Shown: positions 41,475-49,682 of the stretch, piece by piece | Numbering within the stretch: position 1 is the stretch's first letter | How the letters are laid out: the number at the start of each line of letters is the position of its first letter | Source of the DNA: Bacteroides caecigallinarum | GTDB taxonomy: Bacteria; Bacteroidota; Bacteroidia; Bacteroidales; Bacteroidaceae | Assembly: GCF_016902295.1 (NCBI RefSeq) | Contig: NZ_JACJLQ010000012.1 | Location: forward strand, 20,504 to 84,503 | Length of the DNA: 64,000 nucleotides | Direction of reading: 5' to 3' | Position numbers and translations under genes: made by a program | Notes under the pieces: model-generated | Told to the model about the DNA's origin: nothing | Seen by the model: the letters and a program-made list of their open reading frames with translations, nothing else | Database searches by the model: none

Positions 41475-43676
41475 ATGAAAAGATTATTCACTTTATTGCT
41501 GATGATTGTCGGATTGACATTCGGCATACAAGCAGAAAAGGTAACACTAAAGGATGTGGCAAACGGTACGTACCGGGCAAAAAGCATATATGGCTTAAGA
41601 CCAATGCTTGACGGTGAACATTATACCCAAATCAGTTCAGACAAAAAAAGAATTGTTAAATATTCATTCAAGACAGGAAAAGAAGTAGGTACTGTTTTCG
41701 ATGTAACTACAGCAAGAGATTGTAACATCAAATCATTCGACGATTATATAATGTCGCCGGATGAAAAACTAATCCTTATTCAGACTGAGACAAAGCCAAT
41801 CTACAGACGTTCATTCACAGCTGAATATTATATCTACAATGTTAAAAATAATAAGATAGAGCCACTTTCAAAAAATGGCCCCCAGCAGGTTCCGCTTTTC
41901 TCACCGGACGGTTTCCAGATAGCATTCGTCAGAAACAATAATATTTTTCTTGTCAAACTGTTGTTCGGTAATAGCGAATCACAAGTTACAAAAGATGGTG
42001 AATACAATAAAATACTGAACGGAATTCCGGATTGGGTGTATGAAGAAGAATTCGGCTTCAACAGAGCTTTTGAATTCAGCGCAGACAGCAAGATGATTGC
42101 ATATATAAAATTCGATGAGAGTCAGGTTAAACAATTCTCTTTCCCATGGTATAAAGGAATGGCACCGGAAAAGAGTGAATACGAATACTACCCGGGAGCT
42201 TACGAATACAAATACCCTAAAGCAGGCGAAATTAATTCAAAAGTTACAGTTCATAGCTTTGACATAAAAAGCAAGGTGACAAGAACAATGGACCTGCCAT
42301 TGGATAATGATGGATATATTCCTCGTATAAAGTTCACCTCAGATCCTGAAAAACTGGCTATTATGACGCTGAACCGCCATCAGAACAGATTCGATATGTA
42401 TATGGCAAACCCAAGAAGCGGAATCTGTAAACTGACTATCAGAGACGAAGCAGAACAGTATATAAAAGAGCCGGCCTATTCTAATATTGAGTTTTATGAC
42501 GAAAATATAGTACTTATGAGCGAAAGGGACGGTTATAACCATCTTTACTTATATACTATAGGCGGAAACCTTGTAAAACAAATTACTAAAGGCCAATACG
42601 AGGTGACTGATTTTCTCGGATGGGACCAAAAGACAAACGAATTCTACTATAGAGGATATAACAACAGCCCTCTTAGAACAGCCATATTCAAGGTTAACAA
42701 GAAAGGAGAAGTAACCAAACTTTCGAATAGAGAAGGTACTAACAATGCTATTTTCAGCAACAATATGATGTATTACATTAATACTTTCTCTAATATGACT
42801 ACTCCTACCCTTATCACCATCAATAACAATAAGGGAAAAGAAATAGTTACCTTGCTTGACAACAACGAGCTTAAAGAACAGACCAAATCATTAAACATGC
42901 CACAGAAGGAATTCTTCACATTCAAAACAAGCAATGGAACTGAGCTGAACGGATGGATAATGAAACCTGTAAATTTCAATCCTTCAAAAAAATATCCTGT
43001 AATAATGCACCAATACAGCGGTCCAGGCTCACAACAAGTTCTCGATAAATGGGGAATAGGAAGTTTTGGCGATGGAGGTATGTTCGAAGCATATATGTGC
43101 GATAAAGGATACATCATGGTATGTGTTGACGGACGTGGAACAGGTGGACGCGGAGCAGAATTCGAAAAATGTACATATATGTATCTTGGAGTAAAAGAAG
43201 CAGAAGACCAGGTAGAAACAGCCAGATATCTTAGCTCACTTCCATTCGTTGACGGAAAGAGAATAGGTATATGGGGATGGAGTTTCGGAGGCTACAATAC
43301 ATTAATGTCAATGAGTGACGGTAGCGGAGCATTCAAAGCCGGAGTTGCCATTGCGGCACCAACCTGCTGGAAATATTACGATACAGTCTATACTGAAAGA
43401 TTTATGCGTACACCTAAAGAAAACGGTGAAGGCTATGAAGCAGGTTCTGCCATAAGCAGGGCAGCAAACCTTAAAGGTAATCTTTTGCTTATACACGGAA
43501 CTGCCGATGATAATGTCCACTACCAGAACTGCGCTGAATACGCAGAAGCTCTCGTACAGGAAGGCATACAGTTTGATATGCAGATTTATACAAACCGTAA
43601 CCACAGTATATTTGGTGGAAACACAAGAAATCACCTTATGACAAGGGTTAGCGAATTCTTTATCAACAATCTGTAG
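41475..43676 (+). CDS. Dipeptidyl peptidase IV (S9B)
   Basis: 733 aa with a signal peptide (about residues 1-20). The beta-propeller covers about 35-490 (YIMSPDEKLILI, QVPLFSPDGFQIAFV, WVYEEEFGFNRAFEFSAD with the Glu-Glu pair that binds the substrate N-terminus). The hydrolase domain has GWSFGGYNT with Ser603, GTADDNVH with Asp678 and NRNHSIFGG with His710. The spacing is close to that of human DPP-IV. It releases Xaa-Pro dipeptides, probably in the periplasm, feeding peptide catabolism along with the other peptidases in the window. It follows the TonB-like gene by 18 bp. Confidence 0.96.
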   Translation: MKRLFTLLLMIVGLTFGIQAEKVTLKDVANGTYRAKSIYGLRPMLDGEHYTQISSDKKRIVKYSFKTGKEVGTVFDVTTARDCNIKSFDDYIMSPDEKLILIQTETKPIYRRSFTAEYYIYNVKNNKIEPLSKNGPQQVPLFSPDGFQIAFVRNNNIFLVKLLFGNSESQVTKDGEYNKILNGIPDWVYEEEFGFNRAFEFSADSKMIAYIKFDESQVKQFSFPWYKGMAPEKSEYEYYPGAYEYKYPKAGEINSKVTVHSFDIKSKVTRTMDLPLDNDGYIPRIKFTSDPEKLAIMTLNRHQNRFDMYMANPRSGICKLTIRDEAEQYIKEPAYSNIEFYDENIVLMSERDGYNHLYLYTIGGNLVKQITKGQYEVTDFLGWDQKTNEFYYRGYNNSPLRTAIFKVNKKGEVTKLSNREGTNNAIFSNNMMYYINTFSNMTTPTLITINNNKGKEIVTLLDNNELKEQTKSLNMPQKEFFTFKTSNGTELNGWIMKPVNFNPSKKYPVIMHQYSGPGSQQVLDKWGIGSFGDGGMFEAYMCDKGYIMVCVDGRGTGGRGAEFEKCTYMYLGVKEAEDQVETARYLSSLPFVDGKRIGIWGWSFGGYNTLMSMSDGSGAFKAGVAIAAPTCWKYYDTVYTERFMRTPKENGEGYEAGSAISRAANLKGNLLLIHGTADDNVHYQNCAEYAEALVQEGIQFDMQIYTNRNHSIFGGNTRNHLMTRVSEFFINNL

Positions 43677-43697
43677 TTTCGCAGGCTCAACTCCAAA

Positions 43698-43790
43698 GTT
43701 GACAAGGCTCCGGTTGACAAGTTGACAAGGTTTATAACTTAATGGAAACCTTGTCAACTCGTTAACTCGTCAACTTGTAACTTATAAATA
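43698..43790. repeat. GTTGACAAG direct and inverted repeat block
   Basis: GTTGACAAG occurs at 43698, 43713 and 43721. GTTGACAAGGTTT (43721-43733) and AAACCTTGTCAAC (43746-43758) form a perfect 13-bp hairpin. Downstream, AACTCGT(T/C) repeats with an 8-nt period. It fills the 140-bp spacer between DPP-IV and lipA and may end the DPP-IV transcript, though no T-tract is present. Confidence 0.85.
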
Positions 43791-43816
43791 ATAGCCTACC
43801 TATAAACAAACATACT

Positions 43817-44668
43817 ATGACACACATCAGAAAACCCGAATGGCTCAAGATAAGCATTGGAGCCAACGCAAGATACTCCGAAACAAAGAAAATAGTAGAT
43901 ACACACAAACTCAACACAATATGCAGCAGTGGCCGTTGCCCCAATATGGGAGAATGCTGGGGTAAGGGAACCGCCACATTCATGATTTGCGGCGCAATAT
44001 GCACACGCTCGTGCAAATTCTGCAACACTTGTACAGGCAAGCCTCTCCCTCTTGATGAAAACGAGCCAAATAATGTAGCAGAGTCAATCAGACTAATGAA
44101 ACTCAACCACGCGGTTATCACATCCGTTGACAGAGATGACCTTGAAGACCTCGGAGCATCACACTGGGCTAAAACACTGCTGAAGATAAAAGAAGTCAAT
44201 CCTGAAACTACCATCGAAGCTCTGATACCGGACTTCCAGGGCAAGCCGGAACTGATAAGTCAGGTAATAGAGGCAAGGCCTGATATTCTGTCACACAACA
44301 TGGAGACCGTAAAAAGAATCAGTCCAATGGTCAGAAGCGTAGCAAAATATGACACAAGCCTCAACGTGATAAGACAGATTTCGGAAAGAGGGATTACAGC
44401 CAAATCGGGAATAATGGTAGGACTTGGCGAGACTAAGGAAGAAGTTCTGGAGACTATGGACGACTTACTTGAAGCAGGATGCAAGATACTGACAATAGGC
44501 CAATACCTACAGCCTTCGCACAAGCACTATCCCGTAGCCGAATATGTCACTCCGGAACAGTTTGAAGAATACAGAATAATTGGAGAAAACAAAGGCTTTA
44601 AAACAGTTGAAAGCGGACCATTAGTACGTTCATCATATCATGCGGAAAAACATATAATGAAAAAATGA
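43817..44668 (+). CDS. lipA: Lipoyl synthase
   Basis: 283 aa. A radical-SAM enzyme that inserts two sulfurs into octanoyl groups on E2 and GcvH proteins. Both Fe-S clusters are visible: the auxiliary cluster CSSGRCPNMGEC and the radical-SAM CTRSCKFC motif, followed by GKPLPLDENEP. The C-terminal RSSYHAEKH holds the family's RSS motif that ligates the auxiliary cluster. Length and order are normal. A membrane-protein gene lies 67 bp downstream. Confidence 0.98.
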   Translation: MTHIRKPEWLKISIGANARYSETKKIVDTHKLNTICSSGRCPNMGECWGKGTATFMICGAICTRSCKFCNTCTGKPLPLDENEPNNVAESIRLMKLNHAVITSVDRDDLEDLGASHWAKTLLKIKEVNPETTIEALIPDFQGKPELISQVIEARPDILSHNMETVKRISPMVRSVAKYDTSLNVIRQISERGITAKSGIMVGLGETKEEVLETMDDLLEAGCKILTIGQYLQPSHKHYPVAEYVTPEQFEEYRIIGENKGFKTVESGPLVRSSYHAEKHIMKK

Positions 44669-44735
44669 ACAATCCGAACGCATTGTTTGTTGAAACTTTG
44701 ATATATAATGAAAGCAAAACGAACAATACACGGGT

Positions 44736-45692
44736 ATGAATTTAAGAAACAAAATAGTATCTATAGGGCTTTTACCTATTATTATCACTCTTATAGGTCT
44801 GCATTTCTTCCATAACACAGAAATGTTGGGAGCAGGATTATTGCTAAGCATAATTATGCTTACGTACAATATCACCAGGATGAAGGATCTGAACTTTTTT
44901 CTTCTGCTCGGCACATTAGGTATTGGAACATGTTTTATCCTAAGACTATTCTGGGGTTACAAATATGTTCCGCTCAATACTATCACTCCTACACTTGAGT
45001 TTTCACTCATGGTGTTCGCTTTCATATACTATACAGCTCCCGAACTATATAATGGAATGGTGAACAAATTGGGAATAAGAAATTGTTTCTCATATAAGCT
45101 GGAGACAAAAATAATCATCATACTATCATCCATTCATCTTATACTTCTGTATATAATAAAAACACTGAATCACGACTGGAGTCCTGAAGGGCGTTTCTTT
45201 ATGATTAACATTATTCCAGTATCAATCTATATAATATGCCTCATTTTGAATACCATAGGAATACATATAGCTGCAAAGATTGATTTATCGAGACACAATA
45301 TCATACGAATAGCCCCGATATGCAACGGCAAACTCTTCCTGTCACAGAGAAACCTTACACCGGAGTCATTGGATATCCCCATCGAAAGGAGCATGGACGG
45401 TACTATAGAAGAAGGTAAGAAATATGCTCTAAAAGCAGTAAAGAAAATTACACTGAACAATGTCCAACCACGCTTGATACTACATTACAATGACGAATGT
45501 TCCTGTGGGACATGTAATGACATTCTGCTGTTCATATTACCGCTGAAAACGGAGAAAGACATAATGTTGGACGGAAAATTCTTCAATTTTGAGGATATTG
45601 AGAAGAATACACATCTGCTGAATCCAAGTATAAAAAAAGAGCTGGAACATCTTAGAAATGCTGCCAGCTTATGGAAAGATTTTTATTTGTAA
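44736..45692 (+). CDS. Membrane protein with C-terminal Nudix-like domain
   Basis: 318 aa. Residues 1 to about 190 contain six or so transmembrane helices (MNLRNKIVSIGLLPIIITLIG start). The C-terminal region (about 200-315) begins IRIAPICNGKLFLSQRN, continues with LDIPIERSMDGTIEEGKKYALKAVKKI, and contains ECSCGTC. The order of strand, LSQRN, then a Gly-acidic-helix segment resembles a Nudix domain, but the catalytic REUxEE box is not preserved. I do not know the family. Its last 10 bp overlap the convergent methylase gene. Confidence 0.7.
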   Translation: MNLRNKIVSIGLLPIIITLIGLHFFHNTEMLGAGLLLSIIMLTYNITRMKDLNFFLLLGTLGIGTCFILRLFWGYKYVPLNTITPTLEFSLMVFAFIYYTAPELYNGMVNKLGIRNCFSYKLETKIIIILSSIHLILLYIIKTLNHDWSPEGRFFMINIIPVSIYIICLILNTIGIHIAAKIDLSRHNIIRIAPICNGKLFLSQRNLTPESLDIPIERSMDGTIEEGKKYALKAVKKITLNNVQPRLILHYNDECSCGTCNDILLFILPLKTEKDIMLDGKFFNFEDIEKNTHLLNPSIKKELEHLRNAASLWKDFYL

Positions 45693-46387
45693 ATAAGGAA
45701 AATACACGGTATTTTAGACAAGTCAGGGAATTTGCCGTTCCATTCTTTCAGCGTACGGGTTCTTATATACTCATTTTCGCAAGTTATATTCGCTGCTATA
45801 CACAACTTTGTCTGCGGACGGCAAGCCTTGATTATATCCTCCATCATCTTGTTGTTTCTATATGGTGTTTCGATAAACAATTGTGTCTGATTTTCAGAAT
45901 AAACCCTACTCTCCAGTTCTTTAAGTCTTTTCTGTCTGTCATTTGCATCTATCGGCAGATAACCATGAAAAGCAAAACTCTGTCCGTTAAATCCTGATGC
46001 CATTACTGAAAGAATAATTGACGACGGACCTACAAGCGGAACCACCTTATAGTTCTTACGCTGTGCTATTGCCACCACGTCAGCTCCCGGATCGGCCACC
46101 GCCGGACAACCAGCTTCAGAAATTACTCCCATAGAATTTCCTTCAGCCAAAGGTTTCAGAAAGCCTGATATTTCTTCAGGAGAAGTATGCTTGTTGAGTG
46201 TAAAGAAAGTCAGGTCATCAATAACTATAGAACGGTCCACTTTCTTTAGGAATCTGCGAGCTGAGCGTACATCCTCTACTATGAAATATTTTATCTCAGT
46301 TATAATGTCCTTGTTATATGCCGGCAGAACTTTTTCAACAGGAGTATCTCCCAATGTAACCGGCAATAGATATAATGCTGTTTCCAT
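45683..46387 (-). CDS. RsmI-like SAM-dependent methyltransferase (tetrapyrrole methylase fold)
   Basis: 234 aa from ATG 46387 (METALYLLPVTLGDTPVEKV); the upstream ATG at 46414 overlaps gldB and lacks family similarity. The tetrapyrrole-methylase fold is shown by FIVEDVRSARRFL, MGVISEAGCPAVADPGADVV, VVPLVGPSSIILSVMASGFNGQSFAFHGYLP and LFIETPYRNNKM. RsmI 2'-O-methylates C1402 of 16S rRNA. This member belongs to a shorter Bacteroidetes paralogue group, so the exact target is uncertain. It is downstream of gldB on the same strand and its 3' end overlaps the convergent Nudix-like membrane gene by 10 bp. Confidence 0.88.
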   Translation of the reverse strand: METALYLLPVTLGDTPVEKVLPAYNKDIITEIKYFIVEDVRSARRFLKKVDRSIVIDDLTFFTLNKHTSPEEISGFLKPLAEGNSMGVISEAGCPAVADPGADVVAIAQRKNYKVVPLVGPSSIILSVMASGFNGQSFAFHGYLPIDANDRQKRLKELESRVYSENQTQLFIETPYRNNKMMEDIIKACRPQTKLCIAANITCENEYIRTRTLKEWNGKFPDLSKIPCIFLIYK

Positions 46388-46403
46388 ATAATTCATCCAA
46401 ACA

Positions 46404-47399
46404 TTAAATGTCAATATCCATCAACATTCCTTCGTAATCAGTATTATTCAGAAGTTCTTCAAAAGTAACACTCGGGTTCTTTTTCATATATTCGTCAATA
46501 TACTGCATTCCAAGCCATATTCCAATCATAGGAGGTACATCCTCCTTCAATATCCTGTTCGGCATAGGTTGCAAATAGGCACGAATAATCATAGGATCTG
46601 TACTTTCCAGATGATTCGCCTTATTAACCCACTCTATGAATTGTTTCTTGTTTTTTCCGCACCACTCCAACTGCGTATCATTATAGCCGAGTACTTTTGT
46701 TCCCAAATCCTCACTACCCAAAGCTTTCTCCGTAATCCACGCAATTTTGCCTCTATACATCATCAAGTCAAACAATGTACGATGATTCCTTTCCCACGGA
46801 AATGGATAAAGACTTAATAGATAGAAGGACAAACAGTCTGGAACAATCCTTTCCGGATTCATCGAAGCTCTCTGATAGTTATAGTAATAACGCTTGTACA
46901 TAGGATAATCCTCTCCCATGTATTTATCAAGACTTATACCTATGAGACTGTCAGACACCACAACAGACTGGTTCAAAGCTGAAATCTGTGAATATACCAC
47001 CGGTATCGGAAATGAGGGCATCCTCTTCTTCAGATACACAAATCCCTTTGTAAGATCTTTTTCAAAACTGCCGAGGTCCTTATACTTATCTTCTACATCA
47101 AGCATCAGATTTACAAGAGAAGTATCAGAATAATATGCGCAGAGACGGTCATTGATTTTTTCATCATTCACCGATCCAAGTGCAAGCACATCCTCGATAA
47201 GAAGTTTTGTAGCATGAGGGAAATCCATGTTCATTTTCTGCAGAGAAGTGAAGCTGTTCAGTGCCGAGGCTTCGAACTGCAATCTGTCATATCTATGTAT
47301 TTTTACCCTTCCTTCAGATAAAAAAAAGTCTTTCTGCCCGTCATCACGACAGGCAGAAAGCACTAATAAACTTAATATTATGATTAAAATGTGTCGCAT
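46404..47399 (-). CDS. gldB: GldB-like lipoprotein
   Basis: 331 aa. The lipobox LLVLSACRDD (Cys near residue 17) marks a lipoprotein. The body contains HRYDRLQFEA, FPIPVVYSQIS, VVSDSLIGISLDKYMG, YPMYKRYYYNYQR and VPPMIGIWLGMQYIDEYM, as I recall from GldB. In gliding flavobacteria GldB belongs to the gliding/type IX secretion set. In non-gliding Bacteroidales the role is unknown. The fold has been compared with metalloproteases, but no complete HExxH is visible here. It lies between fabI (11 bp upstream) and the RsmI-like gene, so the three probably form an operon. Confidence 0.88.
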   Translation of the reverse strand: MRHILIIILSLLVLSACRDDGQKDFFLSEGRVKIHRYDRLQFEASALNSFTSLQKMNMDFPHATKLLIEDVLALGSVNDEKINDRLCAYYSDTSLVNLMLDVEDKYKDLGSFEKDLTKGFVYLKKRMPSFPIPVVYSQISALNQSVVVSDSLIGISLDKYMGEDYPMYKRYYYNYQRASMNPERIVPDCLSFYLLSLYPFPWERNHRTLFDLMMYRGKIAWITEKALGSEDLGTKVLGYNDTQLEWCGKNKKQFIEWVNKANHLESTDPMIIRAYLQPMPNRILKEDVPPMIGIWLGMQYIDEYMKKNPSVTFEELLNNTDYEGMLMDIDI

Positions 47400-47410
47400 T
47401 AATAAGCTAA

Positions 47411-48268
47411 TTATCCGTAGATAATATTACCATTTTCATCCTTATATTCATCAAGTCCCTTTTCGTATGTAGCCATCGCACGAAGACTCATACCAACACT
47501 TGAGAAACCACCATCGTGGTAAAGATTCTGCATTGTAACCTTCTTAGTAAGGTCAGAGAACATAACGATACAATAATCAGCACATTCGTCAGCAGAAGCA
47601 TTGCCAAGTGGAGACATACGGTTTGCAAAGTCGAACAACTTGTCCATACCCTTTACTCCTGATCCGGCAGTAGTCATAGTAGGCGACTGTGAGATAGTGT
47701 TGATACGTACGTGATGTTCACGTCCGTAAATATATCCAAAGCTACGTGCGATAGATTCAAGCAGAGCCTTGGCATCAGCCATATCGTTGTATCCGTAGAA
47801 TGTACGCTGAGCGGCAACATAACTCAATGCAAGAATCGAACCATATTCGTTAATAGCATTAAGTTTCTTGGCAGACTGGATCATCTTGTGGAATGAAACA
47901 GCAGAGATATCAAGAGTCTTGCTCAACATATCGTAATCCAAGTCATCGTATGTACGTTTCTTACGAACATTTGGAGACATACCGATAGAGTGTAAAACAA
48001 AATCTATCTTTCCTCCCAATACTTCCATAGAACGCTTGAAGACATTTTCAAGATCTTCAACACTTGTTGCGTCGGCAGGTATAACCTCACAATTCAATTT
48101 TTCTGCCAAAGCAGAAACTTCACCCATGCGTACTGCTACAGGTGTGTTTGACAATGTGATTATAGCACCTTCTTCAACAGCCTTTTCAGCAACTTTCCAT
48201 GCTATAGACTGTTCGTTCAGGGCACCGAAGATAATTCCTCTTTTCCCTTTTAGCAAATTATAACTCAT
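47411..48268 (-). CDS. fabI: Enoyl-[acyl-carrier-protein] reductase (NADH)
   Basis: 285 aa. An SDR-fold enzyme that reduces trans-2-enoyl-ACP, the last step of each fatty-acid elongation cycle. Visible: GKRGIIFGALNEQSIAWKVA for NAD binding, the LHSIGMSPN loop, LSYVAAQRTFYGYNDMADAK with the catalytic Y-x6-K, and INTISQSPTMTTAGSGV near the substrate-binding loop. On the minus strand TATCTTTG (plus 48294-48301) is a likely -7 element just upstream. gldB follows after 11 bp. Confidence 0.97.
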   Translation of the reverse strand: MSYNLLKGKRGIIFGALNEQSIAWKVAEKAVEEGAIITLSNTPVAVRMGEVSALAEKLNCEVIPADATSVEDLENVFKRSMEVLGGKIDFVLHSIGMSPNVRKKRTYDDLDYDMLSKTLDISAVSFHKMIQSAKKLNAINEYGSILALSYVAAQRTFYGYNDMADAKALLESIARSFGYIYGREHHVRINTISQSPTMTTAGSGVKGMDKLFDFANRMSPLGNASADECADYCIVMFSDLTKKVTMQNLYHDGGFSSVGMSLRAMATYEKGLDEYKDENGNIIYG

Positions 48269-48360
48269 ATATTCAAAATTGATAAATTCGTGACAAAGAT
48301 AGGCATTTTATTTTACAAACTTTGTATTATTCCACCTCTTTTCTTAAAGGAAACATAAAA

Positions 48361-48411
48361 TCTCCGTTTAAACACTGTTTAAATACTGTTTAAACACCGT
48401 TTAAACGGAGA
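48361..48411. repeat. 11-nt-period GTTTAAA repeat closing as a 13-bp hairpin
   Basis: GTTTAAA starts at 48366, 48377, 48388 and 48399, exactly 11 nt apart. The ends TCTCCGTTTAAAC (48361-48373) and GTTTAAACGGAGA (48399-48411) are perfect inverted repeats. It lies between fabI and the oadB stop, both on the minus strand. No T-tract flanks it. It shares the 11-nt period and TTTAAA core with 14202-14240. Confidence 0.92.
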
Positions 48412-48439
48412 TTAAATATCTACTCCTTATAAATACAGT

Positions 48440-49675
48440 TTAGCCAAGGAAAGAAATAAGTACACCGGCAGCCACCGCAGAACCTATCACTCCGGAGATA
48501 TTACTTGCCATACAATACTGCAACACGTGGTTTTTAGGATCATATTTCAATGCTATCTCGTTTGCCACACGGCTCGCCATAGGCACGGCACTCAATCCTG
48601 TTGCACCGATAAGCGGATTGATTTTCTTCTTTGTAAACAGATTATAGATCTTGACAAAGAAAATACCGCCTGAAATTGAAAGGCCGAAAGCAAGGAAACC
48701 TCCAATCACGATACCTATTGTTGTCCAGTTCAGGAAAGCGTCAGTAGTCATTGTTGCACCAACCGAGATACCGAGGAAAATGGTTGCGGCATTCATTATG
48801 CTGTTTGATGCAGCATCGAACAAACGTGAAGTGTTCGAACCTATTTCCTTTACCAGATTACCGAACATCAGCATACCTACCAATGGAACAGCGCTTGGCA
48901 CAAACAATGCCACAATAGTAGTAACCGCTATAGGGAATACTATTTTCAGAACACGCATGTTCTTTATTTCTATTGTTGGCGGATATTTCTTTTCCTGTTC
49001 CTTCATATTAATACTTAATTCCTTCTTGCTGCACCATAATCTGACAACCAAAGGAATTATCACCGGAACAAGAGCCATATACGAATATGCAGCAATAGCG
49101 ATAGGACCAAGCAAATGAGGAGCCAGCTTGATTGTAGTAAATATCGCTGTAGGACCGTCAGCTCCACCTATTATACCCAATGAAGCAGCTTCCTGGGGAG
49201 TAAAGCCAACCATAATGGCAACAAGCAATACTGCAAAAATACCCAGCTGAGCAGCAGCACCGAAAATAGACAGACGTAGATTACGCAGCATAGGTCCGAA
49301 GTCGGTCAGCGCACCCACACCCATAAATATTACCGGCGGAAGGAAACCTGTCTTGATGAGCATATAATAAATGAAGTTCATCAGTCCCAGTTCGTGTGCT
49401 ATCTCATGCAAAGGCATTTCCCATATATTCTTCATCACGCCATTCACCATCACCATACCGTTTTCGTCGGCCTGTATCACTCCCATCTCCCCTCCCGGGA
49501 AATTGGCAAGCAACACTCCGAAAGCTATCGGCACAAGCAACAGCGGTTCGTACTGTTTCTTTATACCCAGATAAAGCAGTACGAAAGCTATGGCATACAT
49601 TATAATAAACCGCGGATCGGCAATGATATTGCTGAACGCAGTCATGTCGTATAATCGTTCAAAAATCTCTTCCAT
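48440..49675 (-). CDS. oadB: Na+-translocating decarboxylase, beta subunit
   Basis: 411 aa. A polytopic membrane protein with about nine or more helices. It carries the conserved GIIGGADGPTAIFTT motif with the Na+-binding Asp, and GLSISGGIFF and ATGLSAVPMASRVA in the C-terminal half. The beta subunit releases CO2 from carboxybiotin and exports Na+. An N-terminal insertion (MGVIQADENGMVMVNGVMK) is seen between helices. The gene lies 7 bp after oadA. Whether the pump uses oxaloacetate or methylmalonyl-CoA depends on the alpha subunit, which looks oxaloacetate-type. Confidence 0.95.
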   Translation of the reverse strand: MEEIFERLYDMTAFSNIIADPRFIIMYAIAFVLLYLGIKKQYEPLLLVPIAFGVLLANFPGGEMGVIQADENGMVMVNGVMKNIWEMPLHEIAHELGLMNFIYYMLIKTGFLPPVIFMGVGALTDFGPMLRNLRLSIFGAAAQLGIFAVLLVAIMVGFTPQEAASLGIIGGADGPTAIFTTIKLAPHLLGPIAIAAYSYMALVPVIIPLVVRLWCSKKELSINMKEQEKKYPPTIEIKNMRVLKIVFPIAVTTIVALFVPSAVPLVGMLMFGNLVKEIGSNTSRLFDAASNSIMNAATIFLGISVGATMTTDAFLNWTTIGIVIGGFLAFGLSISGGIFFVKIYNLFTKKKINPLIGATGLSAVPMASRVANEIALKYDPKNHVLQYCMASNISGVIGSAVAAGVLISFLG

Positions 49676-49682
49676 ACATCTA

